Translations under genes and position numbers: made by a program
The notes under the pieces: model-generated
Told to the model about the DNA's origin: nothing
What the model saw: only the letters and a program-made list of their open reading frames with translations
Databases searched by the model: none
Part shown: positions 1 to 8,989 of the stretch, one piece after another
Layout: every line of letters starts with the position of its first letter
Position numbering within the stretch: position 1 is the stretch's first letter
Assembly: GCF_008365385.1 (NCBI RefSeq)
Contig: NZ_QOVF01000003.1
Coordinates: forward strand, 186,001 to 250,000
Source: Halopseudomonas laoshanensis
GTDB lineage: Bacteria; Pseudomonadota; Gammaproteobacteria; Pseudomonadales; Pseudomonadaceae
Direction of reading: 5' to 3'
Length of the DNA stretch: 64,000 bases

Positions 1-1805
1 AGGCGGAGAACTTCCAGAAGATGGCCCTGGCGATGGCCCGCGATATTCGCGTGATTCTGGTCAAGCTCGCCGATCGTCTGCACAACATGCGCACCCTGGG
101 CGCACTGGCACCGGAGAAGCGCCGGCGGATTGCCAAGGAGACCCTGGAGATTTACGCGCCTATCGCCAACCGCCTGGGCATGCATAGCCTGAGTACCGAG
201 TTCGAGGACCTGGGCTTCAAGGCCATGCATCCGATGCGCTCCAACATGATTGATCGCGCGGTACGCAGCGCCCGGGGCAATCGCAAGGAGTTACTGAACA
301 AGATTCTCGAGTCCTTGCAAAGCTGCCTTGAGCGCGAAGGCATGCCGGGCAAGGTGATGGGCCGCGAAAAGCATTTGTATGGCATCTATCAGAAGATGCG
401 CGGCAAGCGCAAAGCCTTCACCGAAATCATGGATGTGTACGCTTTTCGCATCATCGTCGACAAACCCGATACCTGTTACCGGGTGCTGGGCGCCGTGCAC
501 AGCCTGTATAAACCCTTTCCGGGTCGCTTCAAGGATTACATCGCCATCCCCAAGGCCAACGGCTACCAGTCATTGCATACCACACTGTTTGGTCTGCATG
601 GGGTACCCATCGAAATCCAGATCCGCACTGAGGAGATGGAGGACATGGCCAACAACGGCATTGCCGCGCATTGGGTGTACAAGTCCAAGGATGATGTGAT
701 CAACGGCCACCACGCGCGTACCCGCCAGTGGCTGAAGGGCGTGATGGAGTTGCAACAGAACGCCGGCAACTCGCTGGAATTCATCGAGAACGTCAAGATA
801 GATCTGTTCCCGGATGAGGTGTATATCTTTACCCCCAAGGGCCGCATCATGGAGCTGCCCAAGGGCTCAACGCCGGTTGATTTTGCCTACGCAGTGCATA
901 CCGACGTGGGCAACAGCTGCATCGCCTGCCGAGTAAACCGCCGCCTGGCGCCGTTATCCGAGCCGCTGCAGAGCGGGCAAACGGTAGAAGTCATTACCGC
1001 TCCCGGCGCGCGTCCGAATCCGGCCTGGTTGAGCTTCGTGATCACCGGCAAAGCACGCAGCAATATTCGTCACTTCCTCAAGCATCAGCGCCACTCCGAG
1101 TCCATTGCTCTGGGTGAGCGTCTACTCGACAAGGTACTCGCGAGCTTCGACACCAGCCTGGCCGACGTGCCGGCAGAGAACATTCAGCAAGTGCTCAAAG
1201 ATTGCAGCATGGAGCTGATGGAAGATCTGCTGGCCGACATCGGCCTGGGCAACCGTATGGCTTATGTGGTGGCGCGTCGCCTGCTGGCGAGCTCCAACGT
1301 GGTCGAATCGGATGCGGAAACCACCTCCGTCAACACGCCATCGGATACCGACATCCGCGAACTGCCCTTGGCTATCCGCGGTACCGAAGGCCTGGTGGTC
1401 AGTTTCGCGCGCTGCTGCAACCCGATCCCGGGGGATCCGATTGTCGGTTACCTGTCCTCCGGCAAGGGCATGGTCATTCACCAGGAAAACTGCATCAAGC
1501 TGGCGGACAATCGCCACAGCAATGAAAAGACCCTGCATCTGACCTGGGACAAGAATGTCAGCGGCGAATTTACCGTGGAGCTGCAGGTGGAGCTGGAAAA
1601 CGAGCGCGGCATCATCGCCCAACTGGCCGCCGGCATCACCATGGCCGACGCCAGCATCGACAAGATCAGCGTCGACGAGCGTGATGGCCGTATCAGCGTC
1701 GTGCAACTGGTGGTGCGCGTTCGCGACCGCCTGCACCTTTCCCAACTGATCAAGCGTATCCGTGCCCTGAAAGGCGTGATGCGCATTACCCGTCTGAAAA
1801 ACTGA
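1..1805 (+). CDS. spoT: Bifunctional (p)ppGpp synthetase/hydrolase SpoT, 5' end cut by the window
   Basis: The reading frame is open from base 3 and codes for the RelA/SpoT protein that makes and degrades the stringent-response alarmone (p)ppGpp in the cytoplasm. Seen in order: the end of the HD hydrolase domain ([13 protein letters not shown]), the synthetase domain ([16 protein letters not shown], then [20 protein letters not shown]) at about bases 420-690, the TGS domain ([27 protein letters not shown]) at about 820-1010, and a C-terminal ACT domain ending at the stop. Both the synthetase and the retained hydrolase part look intact, which fits SpoT rather than RelA. The true start is upstream of the window; the ATG at 21 is internal. 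ridA follows after 17 bases, the usual spoT-ridA arrangement in Pseudomonas. Confidence 0.97.
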   Translation, partial: AENFQKMALAMARDIRVILVKLADRLHNMRTLGALAPEKRRRIAKETLEIYAPIANRLGMHSLSTEFEDLGFKAMHPMRSNMIDRAVRSARGNRKELLNKILESLQSCLEREGMPGKVMGREKHLYGIYQKMRGKRKAFTEIMDVYAFRIIVDKPDTCYRVLGAVHSLYKPFPGRFKDYIAIPKANGYQSLHTTLFGLHGVPIEIQIRTEEMEDMANNGIAAHWVYKSKDDVINGHHARTRQWLKGVMELQQNAGNSLEFIENVKIDLFPDEVYIFTPKGRIMELPKGSTPVDFAYAVHTDVGNSCIACRVNRRLAPLSEPLQSGQTVEVITAPGARPNPAWLSFVITGKARSNIRHFLKHQRHSESIALGERLLDKVLASFDTSLADVPAENIQQVLKDCSMELMEDLLADIGLGNRMAYVVARRLLASSNVVESDAETTSVNTPSDTDIRELPLAIRGTEGLVVSFARCCNPIPGDPIVGYLSSGKGMVIHQENCIKLADNRHSNEKTLHLTWDKNVSGEFTVELQVELENERGIIAQLAAGITMADASIDKISVDERDGRISVVQLVVRVRDRLHLSQLIKRIRALKGVMRITRLKN

Positions 1806-1822
1806 CTACCTCTGGAGCATCA

Positions 1823-2203
1823 ATGAACAAGCAAGTGATTACCAGCGACCGGGCTCCGGCCGCTATCGGACCCTATTCCCAGGCCATCAAGGTCGGTAAT
1901 ACCGTGTACCTGTCCGGACAGATTCCGCTCGACCCAACCAGCATGGAAGTCGTGGAAGGCATGGAGAAGCAGATTTGCCAGGTGTTCGACAACCTGAGCG
2001 CCGTTGCAGAGGCCGCGGGCGGCACGCTGCAGGACATCGTCAAATTGAATATCTTCCTGACCGATCTAGGGCATTTTGCTCTGGTCAACGAGGTCATGAC
2101 CCGCTACTTCCAGCAGCCTTATCCCGCCCGCGCCGCGATCGGCGTCGCAGCACTGCCCAAAGGTGTGCCGGTGGAAATGGATGCAGTGATGGTAGTTGGT
2201 TAA
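1823..2203 (+). CDS. ridA: RidA family reactive enamine/imine deaminase
   Basis: A 126-residue YjgF/YER057c/UK114 protein of normal length. RidA hydrolyses the reactive enamine/imine intermediates made by PLP enzymes such as threonine dehydratase, protecting other PLP enzymes. The family hallmarks are present: AIGPYSQAI near residue 14, VYLSGQIP near 29, and the C-terminal [21 protein letters not shown], whose arginine binds the substrate carboxylate. The start is preceded by a CTGGAG ribosome-binding site at 1811-1816, six bases before the ATG. It lies 17 bases after spoT on the same strand and is probably co-transcribed; a hairpin follows. Confidence 0.96.
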   Translation: MNKQVITSDRAPAAIGPYSQAIKVGNTVYLSGQIPLDPTSMEVVEGMEKQICQVFDNLSAVAEAAGGTLQDIVKLNIFLTDLGHFALVNEVMTRYFQQPYPARAAIGVAALPKGVPVEMDAVMVVG

Positions 2204-2214
2204 GAGCGTAATCA

Positions 2215-2241
2215 GCAGGGGCCCCGCTCGGGGCTCCCTGC
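2215..2241. terminator. Hairpin between convergent ridA and osmC-like genes
   Basis: GCAGGG-GCCCC (2215-2225) pairs with GGGGC-TCCCTGC (2230-2241) around a four-base loop. No strong T-tract follows on either side. Its position between two converging genes suggests a bidirectional terminator. Confidence 0.6.
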
Positions 2242-2262
2242 CTGCCTGAAGCACTCTGCGCT

Positions 2263-2688
2263 TTAACCTTCCAGCGTGGCGTCCAGGGTGATCTCGGCAT
2301 TGAGCAGCTTGGATATCGGGCATCCGCTCTTGGCCTTATTGGCTATCTCTTCGAACTTGGCCTGATCGATACCGGGGATGCGTGCCCGCATATCCAGCCG
2401 CACAGCGGTCACGGCAAAACCATCACTCTGTTTTTCCAGAGTCACCGTGGCTTTGGTGTCGATGCTGTCCGGTGTGAAGTTTTCCTCGCCGAGCAGCATG
2501 GAGAAGGCCATCGAGAAACAGCCGGCATGTGCCGCGCCGACCAGCTCTTCCGGATTGGTGCCGGGAGCATCTTCAAAACGCGTGTTGAAACCGTAGGGAT
2601 TGTCTTTCAGAGCGCCGCTTTGGGTCGAGATAGTGCCTTTACCTTTTTTAAGGTCGCCTTCCCAGTGGGCTGATGCAGTCTTATTCAT
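2263..2688 (-). CDS. OsmC family peroxiredoxin-like protein
   Basis: A 141-residue OsmC/Ohr-fold protein. Members reduce organic hydroperoxides with two conserved cysteines. The text GAAHAGCFSMAFSMLL near the middle carries the first cysteine on the long helix, and KSGCPISKLL near the C-terminus carries the second, as in OsmC. The start MNKTASAHWEGDLKKGKG is chosen because AGAGGA lies just upstream and the N-terminus matches the family; the frame can be extended to 2763 but the extra sequence is not family-like. Whether it is osmotically induced OsmC or another subgroup cannot be said from this sequence. Confidence 0.9.
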   Translation of the reverse strand: MNKTASAHWEGDLKKGKGTISTQSGALKDNPYGFNTRFEDAPGTNPEELVGAAHAGCFSMAFSMLLGEENFTPDSIDTKATVTLEKQSDGFAVTAVRLDMRARIPGIDQAKFEEIANKAKSGCPISKLLNAEITLDATLEG

Positions 2689-2818
2689 GACGTGTCCTCT
2701 TTTCAGGTTGCCAGATGAAAGCCGGCCTGATGGCCAGCTTCCGGTCCTGTTGGGACAACGCAAAACCCGGTTCGGTCCATCTGCCTGGTATTGCGCCAGA
2801 GCGGACCGCGTTGAGCGG

Positions 2819-3664
2819 TTAATCTACGCCCAGCATCTCGGCATAACCCTCGCGAAAACTTGGGTACTTTGGCTGCCAGCCAGTTTCGCGCGCCAGTTCG
2901 TTACTGCAGCGTTTGCTGCCGACCCGGCCGCTGGTTGCACCTTCAGCCAACAAGGCCACGCCCAACTGAGCGGCCAACCAGCTGGCCACCTCGTACATGC
3001 TCGCTGGCTCGTCATCCACGCCCAGATAACAGGGCGCCAGCAACTCGTCTTCCTCGACCTGCAACAGCAAATGCTCAAGCAGCGCCGCGGCATCATCACG
3101 GTGGATACGATTGCTGTATTGCACCGGCTCTTGCGGCACACATAATCCACCGCGCACCTGTTCAATCAGCCTGGTACGACCGGGCCCATAGATGCCGGCC
3201 AGCCGCACCACGCTAGCCGGCACACCACTGCGCAGGGCAACATCTTCAGCGCGAATCAACGCTTTGGCAGTGTCGCTGTTCGCCAGGGCCGGACTGTTTT
3301 CCGTCACCCACTCACCTTCACTTTGCGCATACACGCCGGTACTGGATACCTGCAGCAGATAGCCTAACTGCTTGCGGCCGTCGCCCAGCCAGCCTAATAC
3401 GCGCTGTAACCCTTCAACATACAACTGCTGATAGAGCTCGGCGTCCCGGTTGCCGGCAGCGGGGCAGTAAATCAGATAATCCACCCGCGCCGGCCAGCCG
3501 GCGGGTTTGTCGTCCTTCAACAGGTCAGCGGCCAACGGGGTGATCTCCGCAGGCAAAGCAGAAGGGTCGCGACGCACGCCGGTAACCTGCCAACCGCGTT
3601 GCACCAGACGCAGGCCCAGAGCCGTTCCCAGATCACCACAACCGACAATAAGTACCTGTTTCAT
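2819..3664 (-). CDS. NAD(P)-dependent SDR family epimerase/reductase (YeeZ-like)
   Basis: A 281-residue extended short-chain dehydrogenase-like protein. The N-terminal Rossmann motif GCGDLGTALGLRL and the later SSTGVYAQSEG and VVRLAGIYGPGR segments are typical of nucleoside-diphosphate-sugar epimerase relatives of the YeeZ type, whose substrate is unknown. The classical YxxxK pair is not obvious, since the region after VYAQ reads NSDTAKALIRAED, so catalysis is uncertain. It is divergent from oxyR with about 63 bases between the starts, and may share that promoter region. Confidence 0.85.
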   Translation of the reverse strand: MKQVLIVGCGDLGTALGLRLVQRGWQVTGVRRDPSALPAEITPLAADLLKDDKPAGWPARVDYLIYCPAAGNRDAELYQQLYVEGLQRVLGWLGDGRKQLGYLLQVSSTGVYAQSEGEWVTENSPALANSDTAKALIRAEDVALRSGVPASVVRLAGIYGPGRTRLIEQVRGGLCVPQEPVQYSNRIHRDDAAALLEHLLLQVEEDELLAPCYLGVDDEPASMYEVASWLAAQLGVALLAEGATSGRVGSKRCSNELARETGWQPKYPSFREGYAEMLGVD

Positions 3665-3727
3665 TGTTTTCCTCTATCGATCAACCCGCTATGCTTAGGG
3701 TCATTGAATATGAGAGCAGTATACGCC

Positions 3728-4648
3728 ATGACTCTAACCGAACTGCGTTACATCGTTACCCTGGCCCAGGAACAGCATTTCGGCCACGCGGCGGAGCGCT
3801 GCCACGTGTCTCAGCCGACGCTGAGTGTTGGGGTCAAGAAGCTTGAGGATGAGCTGGGCGTGATGATTTTTGAGCGCAGCAAAAGTGCGGTCAGGGTCAC
3901 GCCGATCGGCGAGCGCATCGTCGCCCAGGCGCAGAAGGTGCTTGAAGAGTCGATGACCATTCGCGAGTTGGCCAGCGCCGGCAAAAATCAATTGTCCGCC
4001 CCACTCAAGGTCGGCGCCATCTACACCATCGGCCCGTACATGTTCCCGCATCTGGTGCCACAGCTACACAACGTGGCGCCGGAAATGCCGTTGTATATTG
4101 AAGAGAACTTCACCCATGTACTGCGCGACAAACTGCGCAACGGTGACCTGGACGCGATCATTATTGCGCTGCCCTTCAGCGAGCCGGATGTACTGACCAA
4201 GCCGCTTTACGATGAGCCATTCAGCCTGCTGATTCCGGCCAACCATGCCTGGGCCGACCGCGACAATGTCAGCCTGGAAGATCTCGACGACAACAAGCTA
4301 CTGCTGCTAGGCGAGGGCCACTGCTTCCGCGACCAGGTACTGGAAGCCTGCCCCAGCCTGCGCAAGAACGATGAGCAGTCGCGGCAAACCACGATCGAAT
4401 CCAGTTCGCTGGAGACCATTCGGCATATGGTCGCGTCGGGGATTGGCATGACCGTATTGCCGATGTCCGCGGCCGATGATCGTTACTACAGCTCCGAGCT
4501 GCTGGTGACCAAACAGTTCAAGACCCCGGCCCCCTATCGCACCGTGGCCATCGCCTGGCGCGCCAGCTTCCCGCGGCCCAAGGCCATCGAAATTCTCAGC
4601 GACTCGATTCGTCTGTGCTCTGTAGGCCAGCCCAAGGTACGCAAATAA
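3728..4648 (+). CDS. oxyR: Peroxide-sensing LysR-type regulator OxyR
   Basis: A 306-residue LysR family regulator. The start MTLTELRYIVTLAQEQHFG is the conserved OxyR N-terminus, so upstream in-frame ATGs at 3599 and 3710 are rejected. The winged helix-turn-helix spans residues 1-60 (HVSQPTLSVGVKKLEDELG) and the effector domain about 90-300. The two redox cysteines of OxyR are visible: GEGHCFRD places one at residue 199 and VLEACP the second at 208, the same numbers as in E. coli OxyR, so peroxide sensing by a disulfide switch is expected. recG begins 4 bases after the stop, suggesting an oxyR-recG operon as in other Pseudomonas. Confidence 0.97.
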   Translation: MTLTELRYIVTLAQEQHFGHAAERCHVSQPTLSVGVKKLEDELGVMIFERSKSAVRVTPIGERIVAQAQKVLEESMTIRELASAGKNQLSAPLKVGAIYTIGPYMFPHLVPQLHNVAPEMPLYIEENFTHVLRDKLRNGDLDAIIIALPFSEPDVLTKPLYDEPFSLLIPANHAWADRDNVSLEDLDDNKLLLLGEGHCFRDQVLEACPSLRKNDEQSRQTTIESSSLETIRHMVASGIGMTVLPMSAADDRYYSSELLVTKQFKTPAPYRTVAIAWRASFPRPKAIEILSDSIRLCSVGQPKVRK

Positions 4649-4652
4649 GCCT

Positions 4653-6737
4653 ATGCCGCCTGTGCCGGAGACCACCTCGCTAACGGCTCTGAAGGGCATC
4701 GGCCCGGCGCTGGCCGAAAAGCTGACCAAGCTGGGTCTGAGATCGGTACAGGACATCCTGTTTCATTTGCCGCTGCGCTATCAAGACCGCACGCGGGTCA
4801 TGCCGATCGGCGCGCTGCGCCCGGGCATGGATGCGGTAATAGAAGGCGTAGTGCAAGGCGCCGATGTGGTCATGGGCCGGCGTAAAAGCCTGCTGTGCCG
4901 GATTCAGGATGGCAGTGGCACGCTGAGCCTGCGGTTCTACTATTTCTCCGGCGCACTGAAATCCAACTTGCAGCGCGGCAGTCGCTGGCGCTGTTACGGC
5001 GAAGTCCGCCCAGGCGCATCCGGCCTGGAAATCTACCATCCAGAGCTGCAGAACCTGGATAGCTCGGAGCCGCTCCCCGTTTCCGACACCCTCACGCCGA
5101 TCTATCCAAGCACTGAAGGCCTGTCGCAACAGCGCCTGCGCAGCTTGTCCGATGCAGCGCTAGCGTGGCTGGCACAGGGCAACAGCTTGCTCGATCTGTT
5201 GCCGGAAGAGATTACCAACGAATATCAGCTGGGTTCCCTGCACGATGCGATCCGCACCCTGCACCGCCCACCGCCCTCGGTGGATCTGCAGGCACTGGAA
5301 GACGGGCGACATTGGGCGCAGCACCGCTTGGCCTTTGAGGAATTGCTCGCGCACCAACTGACCATGCTGCGCCTGCGCGCCGAATTCCGTGCGCATCAGG
5401 CGCCAGCGATGCCGCCCAGCCGGGAGCTGACAGCGCAGTTTCTCAAACGCCTGCCGTTCCCGCTGACCGGCGCTCAGCAGCGTGTTGGCGTGGAAATCAG
5501 CACAGATCTGCAGCAGCGCCAACCCATGCTGCGGCTGGTGCAAGGCGATGTCGGTGCTGGCAAGACGGTAGTCGCGGCCATGGCTGCATTGCAGGCGCTG
5601 GAGGCTGGCTGGCAGGTGGCCTTGATGGCGCCTACCGAGATTCTCGCTGAACAGCATCATGCCAATTTCAGCGCCTGGTTCGCACCGCTGGGTATATCTG
5701 TCGCCTGGCTGGCGGGCAAGCTCAAGGGCAAAGCCCGGCAGAATCAACTACAGATGATCGCCACCGGCGACGCTGCCATGGTGGTGGGCACCCACGCGCT
5801 GTTTCAAGGCGAAGTGCAGTTCCACAATCTGGGCTTGGCGATCATTGATGAGCAACACCGCTTCGGCGTGCAACAGCGCCTGGCGCTGCGCGACAAGGGC
5901 GCCGCCGGGCAGTTCTCGCCGCACCAGTTGATCATGACCGCCACGCCGATTCCCCGCACTCTGGCGATGAGCGCCTACGCCGATCTGGATACCTCGGTGC
6001 TGGATGAGCTGCCACCGGGGCGCACACCGGTGAACACCGTGCTGATCGCCGACAGCCGCCGCGAAGAAGTGGTCGAGCGCGTACGCGCCGGCTGCGCAGA
6101 GGGGCGGCAGGCGTATTGGGTGTGCACGCTGATTGAAGAGTCCGAGCAGTTGCAGGCGCAAGCCGCGGAAGTAACCTGGGAATCGCTCTGCGAGAGTCTG
6201 CCGGAACTATCGATCGGCCTGATTCACGGGCGCATGAAACCCAGCGAAAAAGCCGAGATCATGGCCGCCTTCAAGGGTGGCGACCTGCACTTGCTGGTCG
6301 CCACCACGGTCATCGAGGTCGGCGTAGACGTGCCCAATGCCAGTCTGATGATTATCGAAAACCCCGAACGCCTGGGCCTCGCCCAGTTGCACCAGTTGCG
6401 CGGCCGGGTGGGTCGCGGCAGCACCGCCAGCCACTGCGTGCTGCTTTATCACGCACCGCTTTCGCATCTGGGTCGCGAACGTCTGGGGATCATGCGCGAA
6501 AGCACTGACGGCTTCGTCATTGCCGAAAAGGATCTGCAACTGCGCGGCCCTGGAGAGGTGCTCGGCACCCGGCAAACCGGCCTGATGCAATTTCGTGTTG
6601 CCGATCTGGTGCGCGACGCCGATCTGCTGCCGCGCGTACAGGAGGCGGCCGGCATGATGCAGCAGCGCCATCCTGAGCGCTGCCCGGCGCTGATCGACCG
6701 CTGGCTGGCCCACGGGCAGCAGTTCGCGCAGGTATAG
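4653..6737 (+). CDS. recG: ATP-dependent DNA helicase RecG
   Basis: A 694-residue superfamily 2 helicase that remodels stalled replication forks and Holliday junctions. The N-terminal wedge/OB region occupies about residues 50-150. The helicase motifs are clear: Walker A GDVGAGKT near residue 297, the DEQH box (IIDEQHRFGVQQR) near 397, TATPIPRT near 428, and the C-terminal helicase block with VATTVIEVGVDVPNA and QLRGRVGRG near 550-590. The TRG-motif region near LGTRQTGL is also present. Length is normal for the family. The gene is tightly linked to oxyR upstream. Confidence 0.97.
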   Translation: MPPVPETTSLTALKGIGPALAEKLTKLGLRSVQDILFHLPLRYQDRTRVMPIGALRPGMDAVIEGVVQGADVVMGRRKSLLCRIQDGSGTLSLRFYYFSGALKSNLQRGSRWRCYGEVRPGASGLEIYHPELQNLDSSEPLPVSDTLTPIYPSTEGLSQQRLRSLSDAALAWLAQGNSLLDLLPEEITNEYQLGSLHDAIRTLHRPPPSVDLQALEDGRHWAQHRLAFEELLAHQLTMLRLRAEFRAHQAPAMPPSRELTAQFLKRLPFPLTGAQQRVGVEISTDLQQRQPMLRLVQGDVGAGKTVVAAMAALQALEAGWQVALMAPTEILAEQHHANFSAWFAPLGISVAWLAGKLKGKARQNQLQMIATGDAAMVVGTHALFQGEVQFHNLGLAIIDEQHRFGVQQRLALRDKGAAGQFSPHQLIMTATPIPRTLAMSAYADLDTSVLDELPPGRTPVNTVLIADSRREEVVERVRAGCAEGRQAYWVCTLIEESEQLQAQAAEVTWESLCESLPELSIGLIHGRMKPSEKAEIMAAFKGGDLHLLVATTVIEVGVDVPNASLMIIENPERLGLAQLHQLRGRVGRGSTASHCVLLYHAPLSHLGRERLGIMRESTDGFVIAEKDLQLRGPGEVLGTRQTGLMQFRVADLVRDADLLPRVQEAAGMMQQRHPERCPALIDRWLAHGQQFAQV

Positions 6738-6913
6738 GACCAATGGGTTTTAGTATTGAGCCGCGGGAGAGCGCCTGTTGCACAGACTTTGTGCAGCGTC
6801 ACAGCGCAACACCAGAGCCCATGCTAAGATCTTGGAAAGCGCATGCTACTGCGGTCCAGTGCCCGCTTTAGCGGAAGCAACGCATCCTGTCTCCCTGAAC
6901 AAGGACCATGCCG

Positions 6914-8317
6914 ATGAATACCCTTGCCGCCTCCGAGGAGGCCAATGCCAGCCTGCCCCATCTGATAGAAAAACTGCTGCAACAGCAGGGCCTAAGCTAT
7001 CAGCTGCGACCGTCACGGCATGCCGGTCCGGCGGCTCAGCAGGTCCAGGCCTCGCTGCTCTGCGATAGCCTGGGGACGGTGCTGGCCTTGTTTCCCAAGG
7101 ACCATTTATTGGATCTGAAGAACATCAGCGTGTTGCTCGGCCGCGAGCTGGAGCCGGTCCGCGCCGTACAGTTGCAGCGGATTCTGGCCAAGCACCAGCT
7201 TAACCAGCTGCCCGGCCTGCCGGTACTGTTCAGTTCACCCTGCGTCTTTGAGCAAAGCTTGCTGGAGCATCCGACCCTGTGGCTGGACAGCGGCCTGCAG
7301 GGCTGGAGCCTGGAAATTGATCAACAGGCGGCGCGCACCCTGGTTGCCAAAGCCAGTGCGGCGCGCTTCTCGATTCGCCTGGACAGCCTGCCGAGCCTGC
7401 CAGCAGACCCAGCCCAGGACAGCCAGGACCTGACCCGTGCGGTGACAAACTTCACCGCCCTGCGCATGCGTCAGCGTCTGGAAGAAACCATTGAAATTCC
7501 ACCCATGCCGATTACCGCGCAGAAGGTCATGAAGCTGCGCGTCCAACCCGAAGCCAGCATTGACGATCTGGCCGACGTGGTGGAAACCGATCCAAGCCTG
7601 GCGGCACAGGTGGTCAGTTGGGCCTCATCGCCGTTCTACGCGGCCCCGGGCAAAATCCGTTCGGTGGAGGACGCGATTGGCCGGGTGCTGGGCTTTGACC
7701 TGGTGATCAATCTGGCGGTGGGCCTATCCCTGGGTAAAACCTTCAGCCTGCCCAAGGATGCACCCGAAGGAAATACTAACTACCGCGAACAGGCAATCTA
7801 TACCGCCGCCGTTATTGAAGGGCTGGCCAAAGCCATGCCGCGCGCCAAACGACCGGAGCTGGGCCTCAATTACCTTGCCGGGTTGCTGCACAATTTCGGC
7901 TATCTGGTGTTGGCCTTTATCTTTCCGCCTTACTTCAAGACCATCTGCCGGCATCAGGAAGCCAACCCGCATGTATCGGTCGAACTGATCGATCAGCATC
8001 TGCTCGGCGTCAGTCGCGACCAGATCGGCAGCTGGTTAATGCGCTTCTGGGACATGCCTACCGAGGTGGCCACCGCGATTCGCTACCAGCATGATGGCGA
8101 CTACCAGGGACCAGACAGCGTCTACGCCAACCTGGTGTTTCTGGCATTGGCACTGCTGCGCCAGGAAGGCATTGGCGGAGGTCCCGTGGTAGATATCCCG
8201 GACGCGCTGCTCAAGCGCCTGGAACTGACCGATGAGGATGCCCGCCAGGTAATTCACAAGGTGCTGGACGCCCGTGATGCCCTAAAGGTATTGGTCAGCA
8301 GCTATCAGCATGACTGA
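6914..8317 (+). CDS. YbaK-like plus HDOD domain signalling protein
   Basis: A 467-residue two-domain protein. Residues 1-150 resemble the YbaK/ProX aminoacyl-tRNA deacylase fold (LIEKLLQQQGLSYQL, then GTVLALFPKDHLLDL, LGRELEPV). Residues about 190-395 are an HDOD domain, starting EIPPMPITAQKVMKLRVQPEASIDDLADVVETDPSLAAQVV. HDOD domains are catalytically dead relatives of HD phosphohydrolases that often relay signals in second-messenger or stress responses. The AAGGA at 6901-6905 is 8 bases from the ATG at 6914 but only 2 from the one at 6908, so the later start is preferred. A similar fusion is conserved at this place in Pseudomonas; its function is not known to me. Confidence 0.88.
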   Translation: MNTLAASEEANASLPHLIEKLLQQQGLSYQLRPSRHAGPAAQQVQASLLCDSLGTVLALFPKDHLLDLKNISVLLGRELEPVRAVQLQRILAKHQLNQLPGLPVLFSSPCVFEQSLLEHPTLWLDSGLQGWSLEIDQQAARTLVAKASAARFSIRLDSLPSLPADPAQDSQDLTRAVTNFTALRMRQRLEETIEIPPMPITAQKVMKLRVQPEASIDDLADVVETDPSLAAQVVSWASSPFYAAPGKIRSVEDAIGRVLGFDLVINLAVGLSLGKTFSLPKDAPEGNTNYREQAIYTAAVIEGLAKAMPRAKRPELGLNYLAGLLHNFGYLVLAFIFPPYFKTICRHQEANPHVSVELIDQHLLGVSRDQIGSWLMRFWDMPTEVATAIRYQHDGDYQGPDSVYANLVFLALALLRQEGIGGGPVVDIPDALLKRLELTDEDARQVIHKVLDARDALKVLVSSYQHD

Positions 8318-8450
8318 GCCCGACGCGGCATAAGAACTGGATTTTTTACGGAGAGAAGCGCCTGCCTCACGGGGCAGTCGCCGCATACACAAATCAGGAC
8401 GGGACAGTGAACAAGACTCGCGGTCCAGGCATGCGCTGAATGGTATTAAT

Positions 8451-8494
8451 CCGGGAGTCTGGGCCATCCGCTGATGGCCTGCTCAGACTCCCGG
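8451..8494. terminator. Two-tier hairpin downstream of the HU gene
   Basis: An 11-base outer stem, CCGGGAGTCTG (8451-8461) with CAGACTCCCGG (8484-8494), encloses a 7-base stem, GGCCATC (8462-8468) with GATGGCC (8473-8479). Both stems are perfect. It lies just past the HU stop on the minus strand and after the convergent HDOD gene, so a bidirectional terminator or mRNA-stabilising structure is likely. No poly-T tract is seen. Confidence 0.6.
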
Positions 8495-8504
8495 CAGCGG
8501 TAAC

Positions 8505-8777
8505 TCAGTTAACCGACTCTTTCAGGCTCTTGCCTGGTTTGAAGGACACCGTATTACTGGCTTTGATGGCGACAGGGGCGCCGGTTTGCGGGTTTTTGCC
8601 GGTACGGGCACCACGATGGCGTTGGAGGAAGGTACCAAATCCGACCAGGGTCACAGTGTCTTTGCGGCTGAGTGCCTGGGTGATTTCATCAAGAACCGCG
8701 TTTAGTACGCGATTGGCCTGGTCTTTGGTTAGGTCAGCCTTATCGGCAATAGCCGCAGCGAGATCCGGTTTACGCAT
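8505..8777 (-). CDS. HU family DNA-binding protein
   Basis: A 90-residue histone-like protein of standard HU length. It begins MRKPDLAAAIADKADLTKDQANRVLNAVLDEI and has the family signature GFGTFLQRHRGARTGKNPQTG with the DNA-intercalating arm near residues 50-75. HU binds and bends DNA without strong sequence preference and organises the nucleoid. The frame is open further upstream, but the family start and a nearby GAGGC favour 8777. It is the copy located near rubA/rubB in Pseudomonas, distinct from the hupB next to lon. It is flanked by hairpins and is probably monocistronic. Confidence 0.93.
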   Translation of the reverse strand: MRKPDLAAAIADKADLTKDQANRVLNAVLDEITQALSRKDTVTLVGFGTFLQRHRGARTGKNPQTGAPVAIKASNTVSFKPGKSLKESVN

Positions 8778-8948
8778 AGAAGCCTCGTTCGTGTTGTTTT
8801 TGTTTTTACTGCCGCTGCATCCTCGCAACGACTTGTCAGGCCGGGCAGAGCTGCCTGGACTGGCCTTCACAGCCTAATCAGAATGGCACGACTATGGCGT
8901 ACACGCCAGTCGAAATAGTTCCCCGCTGTGCTGTGATTCACTGTTTTC
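8778..8948. other. Upstream region of the HU gene, no gene seen
   Basis: This stretch between the HU start and the rubB-side hairpin should hold the HU promoter. The 5' end of the HU leader on the minus strand is rich in A (the plus strand reads GTTGTTTTTGTTTTTACTG at 8792-8810). I found no convincing sigma-70 boxes or coding sequence. Confidence 0.4.
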
Positions 8949-8984
8949 CCGACAAAAGGCAGAAAGGTCCTGCCATTCTGTCGG
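8949..8984 (-). terminator. Hairpin after rubA-rubB
   Basis: CCGACA (8949-8954) pairs with TGTCGG (8979-8984), with a second inner stem GGCAG (8958-8962) and CTGCC (8970-8974). It lies five bases beyond the rubB stop on the minus strand and is a likely terminator of the rubA-rubB unit. Confidence 0.55.
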
Positions 8985-8989
8985 TTATG

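Noticed and set aside
6779..6795. Inverted repeat TGCACA-GACTT-TGTGCA after recG
   Set aside because: The stem has six pairs and no T-tract; too weak to call a terminator.
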